Below, one piece after another: positions 49,164 through 58,567 of a DNA stretch of 64,000 nt. The first letter of the stretch is position 1. Each line of letters starts with the position of its first letter. The position numbers and the translations under genes were made by a program. The notes under the pieces are model-generated. The model ran no database searches and was not told the origin of the DNA. It was given only the letters and a program-made list of their open reading frames with translations. This stretch comes from Sinotaia quadrata (taxonomy: Eukaryota; Mollusca; Gastropoda; Architaenioglossa; Viviparidae). Location: positions 85,306,046-85,370,045 of the forward strand of contig CM054182.1 in assembly GCA_028829895.1 (NCBI GenBank), in the 5' to 3' direction.

Positions 49164-49245
49164 CTAGCTTGCTTATACTGAGATGCGTGATAAAGTGAAA
49201 TATTCTTTGAATCATTTCCTGAGATGTCTGGATACACAAACCTTC
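49164..49245 (-). CDS. ADAM17: ADAM17-like copy A, CANDIS stalk exon
   Basis: An 82 bp exon with acceptor CATATTCTAG (AG at 49247-49246) and donor CTAG|GTAAGT (GT at 49163-49162). It starts in phase 0 with EGLCIQTSQEMIQRI and continues FHFITHLSISKL, plus one base that completes Val with the transmembrane exon. The Cys closes the membrane-proximal domain. The amphipathic helix that follows corresponds to the CANDIS juxtamembrane segment, which in vertebrate ADAM17 contributes to substrate recognition. Confidence 0.92.
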
Positions 49246-50645
49246 CTAGAATATGAAATGTAAAGAAATTTATTTTAAAAATAAATTAGCAATTAAATAA
49301 ATAACTGCAACAAATTACTTCTTAGCAATCTAAACTTTCATTTTACAATGATTTTTTTCTTATTCTGGACATTTTAAAAAAAGTAATCTTATCAATCTCC
49401 TGGAATAGTCTCTTGTGAGAGTATTTGGGAAGATTTGCAATTGATGGGGTGGGTGAAATATCTGAAAATTACTTAAAAAGAAAAAATGAAATTAGCATGC
49501 AAAGTGTTTTATAAATGTAAGTATAAATAAAACAATGTACATATGTAAGTGCGTGCGTGTGTGTGTGTATGTTAAATCCATCTTTTAAAAAAAAAAATCC
49601 ACCACAAACTAATTAAAAACAAACTTTAACTGTCATTAAAAAAGTCTATATATTTATTTTAATCAGTTGTAGTTGTTATTGTTTACTGTATTCTTATTTT
49701 AGCTTCGTACTATAAAAGTCTATATATTTATTTTAATCAGCTGTAGTTGTTATTGTTCACTGTATTCTTATTTTAGCTTTGTACTTTCTTCAATATTTCA
49801 CCCACCCACAACATACACACATAAACACTATTCAATTACAGAGTAAATGGATAATATGGAAATTAATAATTTCATCTGATGCGATTTAAATATAAAATAT
49901 TATATTATGTTTTTCTACATATATATAAAGTAATCTATCTTTCTATCTAGATATCTATCTATCTAAATAAATTGATGATAATCCTTTTTTGATGTATTAA
50001 TTTGGGATTTTCTTTACCAAGTGAAGAAGTCTTAAAATATTAAATGCATTTTATTACAGTAGATGTGTAGCAAGCAAATAAAAGAGTAGTTTACCTTGTG
50101 CTAGGTACATTTTTATTTAAGAAATGACAGTGCTACACATACAAGTTCTTCTATACTAATAGTTTTGATCTGACAGAAGATGTGACTGTGCTGTGTTCAC
50201 AAAAATCATGATGCCCAGTTTTGATCATTACATCTAATCTAACATCATTATATCAAAGTAATGTATAAATGTTTAGTCAATAATTGATTTTATTATAAAC
50301 ACTAAGGTATAAACATTAAAAAAAAAATGGGTTTAACTAATAATTTTATATAAATTTTTGTATTAGTATGAATAATGTTAATGAAGCACATAAGTTATTA
50401 GAAAAGTACTTCCTACTATGCTAAACTAATTATTAACTAAGTAATAAACTAAAAATTCAGTTCTTAACAACACTTAGAATCTAAACTACAACATATATGG
50501 GCAGAGATTTACAATGTAGTGTGAAAATATTATTTTAAAAAGACATTTCTTAATTATTACACTATTTTTCTAAAATAATATAAACAAATATCTGTTGTAT
50601 ATGGAAATGTGGCACCAGAATTTCTATAACTGAAGGTTAACTTAC
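49246..50645. other. Copy A intron with a 74 bp direct duplication
   Basis: At 49641-49789 a 74 bp segment (AAGTCTATATATTTATTTTA..., ending TTTTAGCTTNGTAC) is present twice in tandem. A GT/GC microsatellite (about 49548-49568) and a TATC tract (about 49935-49970) also occur. No exon recognised. Confidence 0.7.
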
Positions 50646-50767
50646 CGCGTTACAATATCCTATATAACATGTGCGACCTTTAGGTAACTTTTCCTGTGTT
50701 GGTAGACATTCCCCTTTTGATCCATTACTGCTTATCTCCATACAGCACCTCATACAAGCAGCAGTGG
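50646..50767 (-). CDS. ADAM17: ADAM17-like copy A, membrane-proximal domain exon
   Basis: A 122 bp exon with acceptor CTATTAG (AG at 50769-50768) and donor GCG|GTAAGT (GT at 50645-50644). The peptide has the vicinal-Cys motif CMRCCMEI, then GECLPTQ, then LPKGRTCYIGYCN. This is the ADAM17 membrane-proximal pattern in which a C-x-x-C-C block is followed by K-G-x-x-C-x-x-G-x-C. In the vertebrate protein this domain carries the disulfide-switch Cys pairs and a PDI-regulated conformational change. Confidence 0.93.
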
Positions 50768-50867
50768 CTAATAGAGAAAAACATTGCAATTTAAAAATAT
50801 TTATTAAAGCATAGGCTGCAGTTATTGTTTAAAAAAAAATTGAATGTGAAGGCATTAGTATAAACTG

Positions 50868-50895
50868 CTACTACTACTACTACTACTATTATTAC
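50868..50895. repeat. (CTA)n trinucleotide microsatellite
   Basis: Run of CTA triplets passing into TTA. Intronic. Confidence 0.95.
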
Positions 50896-51164
50896 TATTA
50901 AATAAATTTATTATTGTCATCTGTATTACCACTAATTAGTGTAATCTGGTGAGTGTATTTGAAGAGAGTAACCTAATATGTTCACAGTAAAAGGCAACAT
51001 ACTACTGTGTAATATTTTTACCTGGTAAGAGCATTTTAGTCACATTGTCAAACTTAAGAATTCCTTGTTAGTTTTTTATCAGGCAAACCTTATGATATTA
51101 ATACTGTCCATGGTATTTGTGGCAAGGTACTGTCTGTTAATTGCTTAATTATTAATTTATGATA

Positions 51165-51850
51165 TTATATTCGTAATTAATACACAAACAATAATTCTTC
51201 CTTACAATCAACACACACAGTCACCCGACGGGGTCTTTGTCATTGCAGTCACGAGAGCGACTAGGACAATCCCTGGATAATCTGTTAAGTGATTAACTCT
51301 CTCTCCAGATCCAACTCTATGTGCTACCTGTCTGGAATAACAGACCTCAACTGAACTATCTTGTCAATCTTGTCTTTAATCCAGCCCCCCACACATAACT
51401 CTCTATTAATGATGGGAACTATCCTAAAATTTGCACTTGACCATCTTTTTAATGTCATTATGTCATTTGGCAGCCCCCACCCATCATCTACACCAAGTAC
51501 CTCTCTATAACAGCAACAAGAATGGATAGTTTAAAGTTCATCAATTTATTAAAGAAAAACAATGAAATAGTTTTACAATTAAATGTCATCAAACAAGTTT
51601 TAAGAAAACTGAAATTTTCTACAAACAAAACAAAACAAAAAAACCCCGTGAAAAAATAAAATTGTAGTAAGAAATAGCCACTCCATTTCTTTTCTTCATC
51701 CATATTCTACTGTAAACTCACTTTAAAATTATCACATACATCCTCCCCCCCAAAAAATAAAAAGTAAACAAAAAAACCCTCCTTAGATGCTAGTAATTTA
51801 CAAAACTAGCAAAACCCAGAAGCAAATGCTAAGCCCAAACCAAACTGATT
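51165..51850 (-). mobile_element. Repeat family R1, third copy (partial)
   Basis: Same orientation as 16128-18000 and related over several hundred bp: CAGTCACC-CG-C-GGGTCTT, TGCAGTC-GAG-GTGACT-like text, TCTGGAATAACAGA, CAGCCCCCCACA, ATGGGAACTAT and GAATGGATAGTTTAAA. The right part fades into the AATAAATATT array at 51.86 kb. It appears truncated relative to the other two. Confidence 0.75.
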
Positions 51851-51854
51851 TTAC

Positions 51855-52580
51855 AAATATTTGCCTTATCTTTAAATAAATATTCCTTAGTATATTATGT
51901 AAGCCTTATTGTTTAATAAATATTCCATTGAATTTTATGTCTTATCTTTAAATAAATATTCCATAGTATTTTATGTAAGCCTTATCTTTTAATAAATATT
52001 CCATAGTATTTTATGTAAGCCTTATCTTTAAATAAATATTCCATAGTAGTTTATGTAAGCCTTATCTTTAAATAAATATTCCTTAGTATTTTATGTAAGC
52101 CTTATCTTTAAATAAATATTCCTTAGTATATTATGTAAGCCTTATTGTTTAATAAATATTCCATTGAATTTTATGTCTTATCTTTAAATAAATATTCCAT
52201 AGTATTTTATGTAAGCCTTATCTTTTAATAAATATTCCATAGTATTTTATGTAAGCCTTATCTTTAAATAAATATTCCTTAGTATTTTATGTAAGCCTTA
52301 TCTTTAAATAAATATTCCTTAGTATTTTATGTAAGCCTTATCTTTAAATAAATATTCCTTAGTATTTTATTTAAGCCTTATCTTTAAATAAATATTTGTT
52401 AGTATTTTATGTAAGCCTTATTTTTTTAATAAATATTCCTTAGTATTTTATATAAGCCTTATCTTTTAATAAATATTCCTTAGTATTTTATATAAGCTTT
52501 ATTTTTTAAAATAAATATTCCTGAGTATTTTATATAAGCTTTATCTTTTAATAAATATTCCATATAGTATTTTATGTAAA
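51855..52580. repeat. Tandem array, about 40 bp unit, about 18 copies
   Basis: Units of TAAGCCTTATCTTTAAATAA followed by ATATTCCTTAGTATTTTATG. An internal larger block (a short unit with CCATTGAATTTTATG) recurs about 240 bp apart, so a higher-order step is present. Nearly every unit carries AATAAA on the plus strand, antisense to copy A. Confidence 0.95.
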
Positions 52581-52757
52581 GAGTACAACTTTATATTAAG
52601 CACCTGTCAATGATTTCAACTTAATTCTGAACAGTGTCAACTATATATCTAAAATGTATAGATCATGTCTGCATGTTTAATACTGTACATACTGCTTTTA
52701 GCAATATTCACAAGACATTGTAATGTTACAAGTAAGACTCTAAAATATAAGACTTAC

Positions 52758-52852
52758 TATTCATTTCACAGATGCAGGGCTTGAAGAGCTTGCCTTTTTC
52801 GAGTCCTAAAGTCTCACAATAGCTCAGACACTTGCCATCATAGCACTTACCC
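52758..52852 (-). CDS. ADAM17: ADAM17-like copy A, disintegrin-end / membrane-proximal exon
   Basis: A 95 bp exon with acceptor CATAG (AG at 52854-52853) and donor AATA|GTAAGT (GT at 52757-52756). The first base completes Met with the preceding exon. The peptide GKCYDGKCLSYCETLGL, EKGKLFKPCICEMN matches the G-K-C-x-D-G-K-C-x-x-x-C and C-x-C blocks that join the disintegrin and membrane-proximal domains. The last base completes a Thr codon in the next exon. Confidence 0.94.
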
Positions 52853-52885
52853 CTATGCAGAAAAGATTTAAAAAATTTTCAAAAT

Positions 52886-52952
52886 AAGTCAGTCAGTCAG
52901 TCAGTCAGTCAGTCAGTCACCCAGCCTGTCTGTCTGTCTATCTATCTGTAAT
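52886..52952. repeat. (CAGT)n / (TCTG)n / (TATC)n microsatellite
   Basis: Tetranucleotide runs GTCAGTCAGTCA, then TGTCTGTCTG, then CTATCTATC, 34 bp upstream (in transcript sense) of an exon acceptor. Confidence 0.95.
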
Positions 52953-53309
52953 GCAATAAACTAGAAAAACAGATAAATATGATAAACAGACAGATAAATA
53001 TGATAATCTGATTCTGAATAAAATCTCATTTATTCTCTCCCAACACTCAATTCAAAATGTACCCAAGACAACAAAAGATTTCTATTGGGGACCCTACAAT
53101 CTTGAGATCTCAGTGAGGAACTATGACAACACTTCTTTAATCTGCAAAATATTTGTTAATGTACATCTACAATTGTTTGTTTATAATTAACAAGAGATAA
53201 ATTGGGTATAAAAAGAATCTATACTGTTTTTAATCAACAGGTAAATTATATATAACAAGTATCTAAAATTATTTTACTTTTTCATTAATAAGTGAATTAG
53301 GATAACAAT

Positions 53310-53910
53310 TGTGGTGGAGTAAATCTACCTATCCATATTTCTAAACTTAAGTGTTATATAAGTTCTTAAATGTCAAAGTGACCCAACCTTGGGCACTGTT
53401 TGTGTTGATATTTTTAATTGTCAAATTTGAAAGTAAACAACTCAGGTAAAGATTTGCTAGACTTGCTGATATAATCTAAATCGGTTTTAGGTGGATGAGT
53501 AGATTTTATTATCCAATGGTTAAGATTTACAAGAATGAGACCAGCCAATGGGCTGAGATCAAAAGTTTATCTGGTGTAAAGAATTCTATTGTCTCATCAC
53601 TTTGAATTTGGAGTGGCAAGAATTCCGGTCATGAAAGGCAGCCATAGCTTAATAGCGAGTTAACTGACTGATTGAGAGAGAATGGACATAGAATTATTTT
53701 GATTATTTTGCTACTGATATGTTATATTTGTGTTTTACATAGAGTCAATGTATTATGTGAGTAGACTATTATTTCTAGAAATTGTGAACTAAGATGCTCA
53801 TATCTAGTATGGTAAACACTTGACATTGTTTCTAGTGAATACATTTATAAAATTGATATGTTGTATTTGTTATGCTATATGCATGTATCCGTCTAATAAA
53901 TACTGTTGCA
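53310..53910 (+). mobile_element. LTR-like element family L, copy 2
   Basis: The best-defined copy: starts TGTGGTGGAGTAAAT and ends GTCTAATAAATACTGTTGCA, giving TG...CA ends with a poly(A) signal near the right end. No internal protein-coding part. Target duplications are not evident by eye. Confidence 0.65.
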
Positions 53911-54446
53911 GGGAAAGTGTAAGCTGAGACCTGAATGTAAGAAAAATAGAGTGAAATGAATAAACTGGAGGTTTGACAAATATTGTTTTTAATTCAATAA
54001 ATGTAATCAGGCAACAAACAATATTTGTCAAACCTCCAAGAATGCAAACCTACAGGAACACATAATCCTGACAATAATATTTTAGATAACAATGTGTTTT
54101 TCAGGAATGCAAGACTCACTATTCAGAGAACTTTCCACATTCAGTAATGCACCATACATGTTTGAAAACGTGTGTGCTTTTGTACATGCATATTTATATT
54201 TCTGCTCTGGAATGTGTCTTGAACAGAAGTAAGTGAAGATAGATAGCTTTAAAAAAAAGAAGAAAGTTAAAATACATAACGATGCTGTGGTTGTATGTAG
54301 TTTTTTTTGTTGCTAGCAACAAGATAATTATAATATATAACAATGCTGTGAGTTAGTGTGAATGTTATATTAGCAGCAAAACAGTTAAAGTACATAACAA
54401 TGATGTGAGTTAGCAAGGCTGTTATGATAAAGACAAGACGGGATAT

Positions 54447-55000
54447 TGTGGTGGAGTAAATTTGTCTATCCCTATTTCTAAACTTAATTGTTATATAAAT
54501 TGTTAAATGTCAAAGTGACACGACCTTGGGCACGGCTTATGATGGTATTTTTTAGTAAGTGTCAGAGCTAGAGTAAACAACTCAGGTAAAGAATATGCTA
54601 GAACTTGGTGATGCAATCAAAAACCAGTTACAAGCAGATGAGTAGTTTTCTGACTAATAGTCTCACACTTGTTCATAACAACTTCAATTGGATGGACCAA
54701 AAGTTATTTTGTTGAAGTTCTCTATTCTAATCACTTTGATTTTGACGTAACTAAAGTCTGAACATAAAGGCGATTGTTAGCTTATGGGTAAGTTAACTGA
54801 CTGATAAAGAACAAACGTACTTAGAAATATTTTTCGCGAAAGCAGCGGAAGCCGGAAGCATTCCCCACATTAACAACAGAAATATTTTGTACATGTTTGC
54901 TATTGGTCTATGATTTGAATGGAAGATTGTTTATGTAAATGAACCATTATTTCTATGTTCACTAATTTGACTTGTACATTATACTTCTGAATTCACAAAA
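54447..55000 (+). mobile_element. LTR-like element family L, copy 3 (right end diverged)
   Basis: Starts TGTGGTGGAGTAAATTTG and follows copy 2 text for several hundred bp in the same orientation. It passes into other repeat-like sequence near 55.0 kb rather than ending at TGTTGCA. Copies 2 and 3 lie 0.5 kb apart. Confidence 0.6.
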
Positions 55001-55654
55001 GTTTCTTGAACATTCCTCATGGTGTGCTGAGTAGCACACACAAACAATCTAGAACAATGCATGATGTACTTTGATAGCGCATATGAAGTTCTGGACGATT
55101 CTCCACAGTGTGCTTTGCGAGCATATCAAAGGTTCTGGAACAGTTGTGTAACGTGCCTAGAAGGGGTACGTTGGATGTCACATAATAAAAAATAAAGTGA
55201 CTTGTTGCAAACTATGTGATTGTGAACATGAGCTAGTGACAGCCACCATCATTAATGCTATATACATTGACTATAGTTATCTCTGACACTGTACTCTCAT
55301 TTCTATGATGAATTAAGTCTATGAACTTGATTTATATATATTATATTGATTTAATTTGACTGCTGATGCCTAGGCTAAGATGAAATGAATGATTGTCTAG
55401 TGTTTATTGAACACTGTTGTAAAGTGATGTGTTATTAAAAATCCGTCTTCACTATTACTCAACATAACTTTTAACATATGTGCAAGAAGGTTAATAAATT
55501 TAACAATAAATTTATTAAATCAACAATCAAATATACAACATGAATAATTTTATAATCAAAAGAGCCTGTACATTTACATCATTTACAACAGTGTTCGATA
55601 AACACAGGACAATCAGACATAAATCAGAATGGAACCAGAATATTAAAGAGAAAT

Positions 55655-56280
55655 GTTCATGTTAAGTATAAGAAAGAAAAGATCTTGTGTTGTAGTCTGC
55701 TGTGAACAGGAAACCAGTGAACTGAATTGTGGTCTGATGTGAACAGATAACCAGTAAGTGTAAGAAAGAGAAAAGATCTTGTTTTGTGAACAGGTAGCCA
55801 TTGACATGTAAAAAAAAGATCTTGTGTTGTACTCTGCTGTGAACAGAAGTGTAAGAAAGAGAAAAGATCTTGTACTGCTGTCTGCTTTGAACAGATAACC
55901 ATCGAACTGTAATAAAGAAAGAAAAGAACGTATTAGAGTCTGATGTTAACATGTAGCCAGTGAAGTAAACTGTAAGAAAGAGAAAATATCTTGTGTTGTA
56001 GTCTGCTGTGAGGAGGTAACCAGTGAACTGTAAGAAATGATCACATGTTGTATTCTGCTGTCTAGAAAAGAATTTGTGTTTTAATCTGCTGTGAACAAGT
56101 AACCAATGAAGTGTAAGAAAGAGAAAAGACGTGAGTTGTAGTCTGCTGTGAACAGGTAACCAGTGACATGTAAGAAAAGATTTTGTGTTGTCTGCTGTTA
56201 ACAGATAACCAATGAAATGTAACAAAGAGAGAAAAGATCTTGTGTTGAAGTCTGCTGTGTACAGATAACTATTGATAAAT
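55655..56280. repeat. Tandem array, about 55 bp unit, about 11 copies
   Basis: Units of GTAAGAAAGAGAAAAGATCT, TGTGTTGTAGTCTGCTGTGA and ACAGGTAACCAGTGAA with frequent internal deletions. The 187- and 81-codon minus frames here come from the array. Confidence 0.95.
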
Positions 56281-56397
56281 GGTGAGAAGTAGAAATAGGT
56301 AATATGAATAAATTAAATTTAAAAAAATCAATTGACAATTAAACAATAGTCTAGTAACTCAAATTCTAAGACAAGTTTCAAAAATAAAAATTCTTAC

Positions 56398-56460
56398 ATG
56401 TCAATGCACCTTGTTCCATTTGCAGCTGGAGGTGGTTTAGGACAAAAAAGACTACTTCCA
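56398..56460 (-). CDS. ADAM17: ADAM17-like copy A, disintegrin exon 4
   Basis: A 63 bp exon with acceptor TTGTTCAG (AG at 56462-56461) and donor GACAT|GTAAGA (GT at 56397-56396). The first base completes Asn with the preceding exon; the last two start the Met codon shared with the next. The peptide (N)GSSLFCPKPPPAANGTRCID matches the family N-x-S-x-x-C-P-P-P ... x-C-x-D stretch of the ADAM17 disintegrin domain, with an N-glycosylation sequon (NGT). Confidence 0.94.
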
Positions 56461-56464
56461 CTGA

Positions 56465-57160
56465 ACAATCTTGTCAAGGAAATTATAAACTTCATGATAT
56501 TGTATTAATATTCATTATGAATAATTGAGATACTTGATTCTATTTAAGACAGAGTATTATTACAATAAGGTATATATTGTCAAAGTAAATATATGAACAT
56601 CATGATATTGCATTAGCATTCATTATGACGAATTGGGATACTTTATTCTATTTAAGATATACATGTTAGTATTATTACAATTTGATATGTGGTCCTATTT
56701 AAGACATATTAGTATTATTACAATCAATATGGTAAATCTTTTCAGAAAAAAAACCTGACTTCTTGAAAATGTAGAAGTGTCCATTATGATACATGATTTT
56801 ATTGGCATATTAGTATTAAATGACAAATCTTGTCAAGAAAAATATGGACTTCATAATATTACATATATGTGTTCATTATGAATTATGTCTAATGGAATAC
56901 AACATTTTATTTAATATATTAGTATTATTATTATCAATAAGGAAAAGAATGACTAGACAATAATGCAGTAGTATATACATGATTCTATTTAAGACAGTAT
57001 TATTACAATCAATAAGGTAAATCTTTTCAAGGAAAAGAATGGATGATAATAATGCAGTAGCATTTATTATGACTAAATGGGATACATTATACTATTTAAG
57101 ACATTAATATTATTCCATAAACTCTTGTCAAGGAAAATAATGACCTGATAATATATGTAT
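56465..57160. repeat. Long-unit imperfect array (about 100-110 bp)
   Basis: Six or so diverged copies containing AATCTTGTCAAGGAAAAT, ATTCATTATGA, GGGATACTTTATTCTATTTA and AGACATATTAGTATTATTAC. Starts directly beside the 56.4 kb exon. Confidence 0.8.
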
Positions 57161-57489
57161 CTGAAGATTCCATAAAAGTGAAGTTGTACAAATTTACCTC
57201 TTTAGAACACTTTCAAATCAAATTAAAATCTAAAAATCTGTTGCTAAAATGCATATAACTGAACTTTACAAAGACGAAAATGGCAATCTGATATGCTGGC
57301 TTTAAAAGGGAATATTTCAAACTTGATTATCTCAAATCTGTGGTTGAGGGACTATGCCCGTTATTCGCCCGTTATTCCCATGGATTCCTTACATCTGAGT
57401 TTGACTTCTAAATATTAATATAAGAGTTTGAGTTATACATTTTCATATAAGGATTTGAATTATAAATATTAATATACAGTTTAACTCAC

Positions 57490-57528
57490 TTAGCTGTAAG
57501 TTTCAGATCACTTTGCTTCAGTTTGCAC
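57490..57528 (-). CDS. Possible 39 bp cassette exon of copy A
   Basis: Acceptor TTTTAG (AG at 57530-57529) and consensus donor AA|GTGAGT (GT at 57489-57488) enclose exactly 39 bp without a stop in the needed phase. If included between the 58.10 and 56.40 kb exons the frame is kept and 13 residues (core CKLKQSDLKLTA) enter between the Cys and the Asn-Gly-Ser. The sequence has no counterpart in vertebrate ADAM17. It could be an alternative exon or a chance splice-site pair. Confidence 0.3.
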
Positions 57529-58102
57529 CTAAAAGTGTGTATATATCATAATGTACTTCAAAGTCATTAAGTGTATACTCTAATGTTAACCTATATAAAC
57601 ATTTATCTATATTTTCAGCAAATAATGTTAAGATGTCAAACTCAGGAAAGCAACAGCTAAACTTAAATTATGTAGACCTTAGATAACTTGAAATTTAATA
57701 ACTATGAAAAATTAAAAACAGTAAAAGACAAAATAACACTGAATTCACACAAAATTGCACTGTATTATTTTGCTGATTCCAATATTTGCATTATTTCAGA
57801 ACAGGCAAGTATATGAATTTATATAACATTTATAAACAGTAATTTGTATAAAGCCGAAAGTTAACATAGGTACTGAGTTTTTACAAAGATGATTTGGTTT
57901 CTGAGATTATAATCTACATAATAATTAGCACCATTTGTCTCTGAAAATTTATGGACATATACCAAGACAGTAACCATATACATAGTTCCCAGTTTCTTTT
58001 TTAATGCAAAACTGATGTCTCGTCTTTTTACAAAAATGCCATTCTGAATTTAATACAGCTTTAAATTCATCATAATAAAGTTTGTAAGAGTTACTTTCTC
58101 AC

Positions 58103-58151
58103 TTGCATAGCTGACTTGCAAGTACAGCCACGGCATAATTATCACACTCAG
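58103..58151 (-). CDS. ADAM17: ADAM17-like copy A, disintegrin exon 3
   Basis: A 49 bp exon with acceptor GATTGTTTAAG (AG at 58153-58152, weak pyrimidine tract) and donor GCAA|GTGAGA (GT at 58102-58101). Phases fit both neighbours. The peptide (A)ECDNYAVAVLASQLC(N) supplies two of the three Cys expected here; the middle one of the vertebrate motif is replaced by Val or Ala. Joining to the next exon gives C-N-G-S-S-L-F-C-P, with the family's six-residue spacing. The weak acceptor and missing Cys lower confidence. Confidence 0.72.
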
Positions 58152-58526
58152 CTTAAACAATCTGCATAATATATTATGAATAACACAAGATTTATGGTAA
58201 TGCTATGAAGAAAACTGATTTATGTGCTTGTGCAATATGCACTTATGCAGACTTAAGACTGTAGTTACATAAAGGGTTGAACTGGCCAGGCACATAAGTG
58301 GATTATGTGCCAAAACAAGAAACAGAAAATTGGAGTATATTTATATAAATAAAGTGCCTTTAGTGATAACAGTAATTCACAAAATATGTGACAAAGCAGT
58401 ATATTACTGACAAAAAATATTTCAGCTAAAATTACATTAACGTTAGTCAGAGAAGTAAAGGATACTTGCAGAAAGACTCATTCAAACAGACACTGGCAAA
58501 TTCAGATGTGCATAATGTATGTGTAC

Positions 58527-58567
58527 CTGACATCTGACAATTTTTACAACATTCATAGTTGATGTCA
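58527..58567 (-). CDS. ADAM17: ADAM17-like copy A, disintegrin exon 2
   Basis: A 41 bp exon with acceptor TTGCTTTCAG (AG at 58569-58568) and donor TCAG|GTACAC (GT at 58526-58525). It encodes (S)DINYECCKNCQMS; C-S-D-x-N-x-x-C-C-K-N-C-Q is a strong ADAM17 disintegrin signature. It completes Ser with the upstream exon and its final G starts an Ala codon with the next. Confidence 0.93.

Noticed and set aside
55657..56225. 187-codon minus-strand ORF
   Set aside because: Reading of the 55 bp array with irregular units.
57490..58567. Direct splicing of the 58.53 kb exon to the 57.49 kb exon
   Set aside because: The frame fits only if a poor donor (AT|GTCAGG) is used in place of the good one (CAG|GTACAC), and the Cys pattern is worse than with the 58.10 kb exon.
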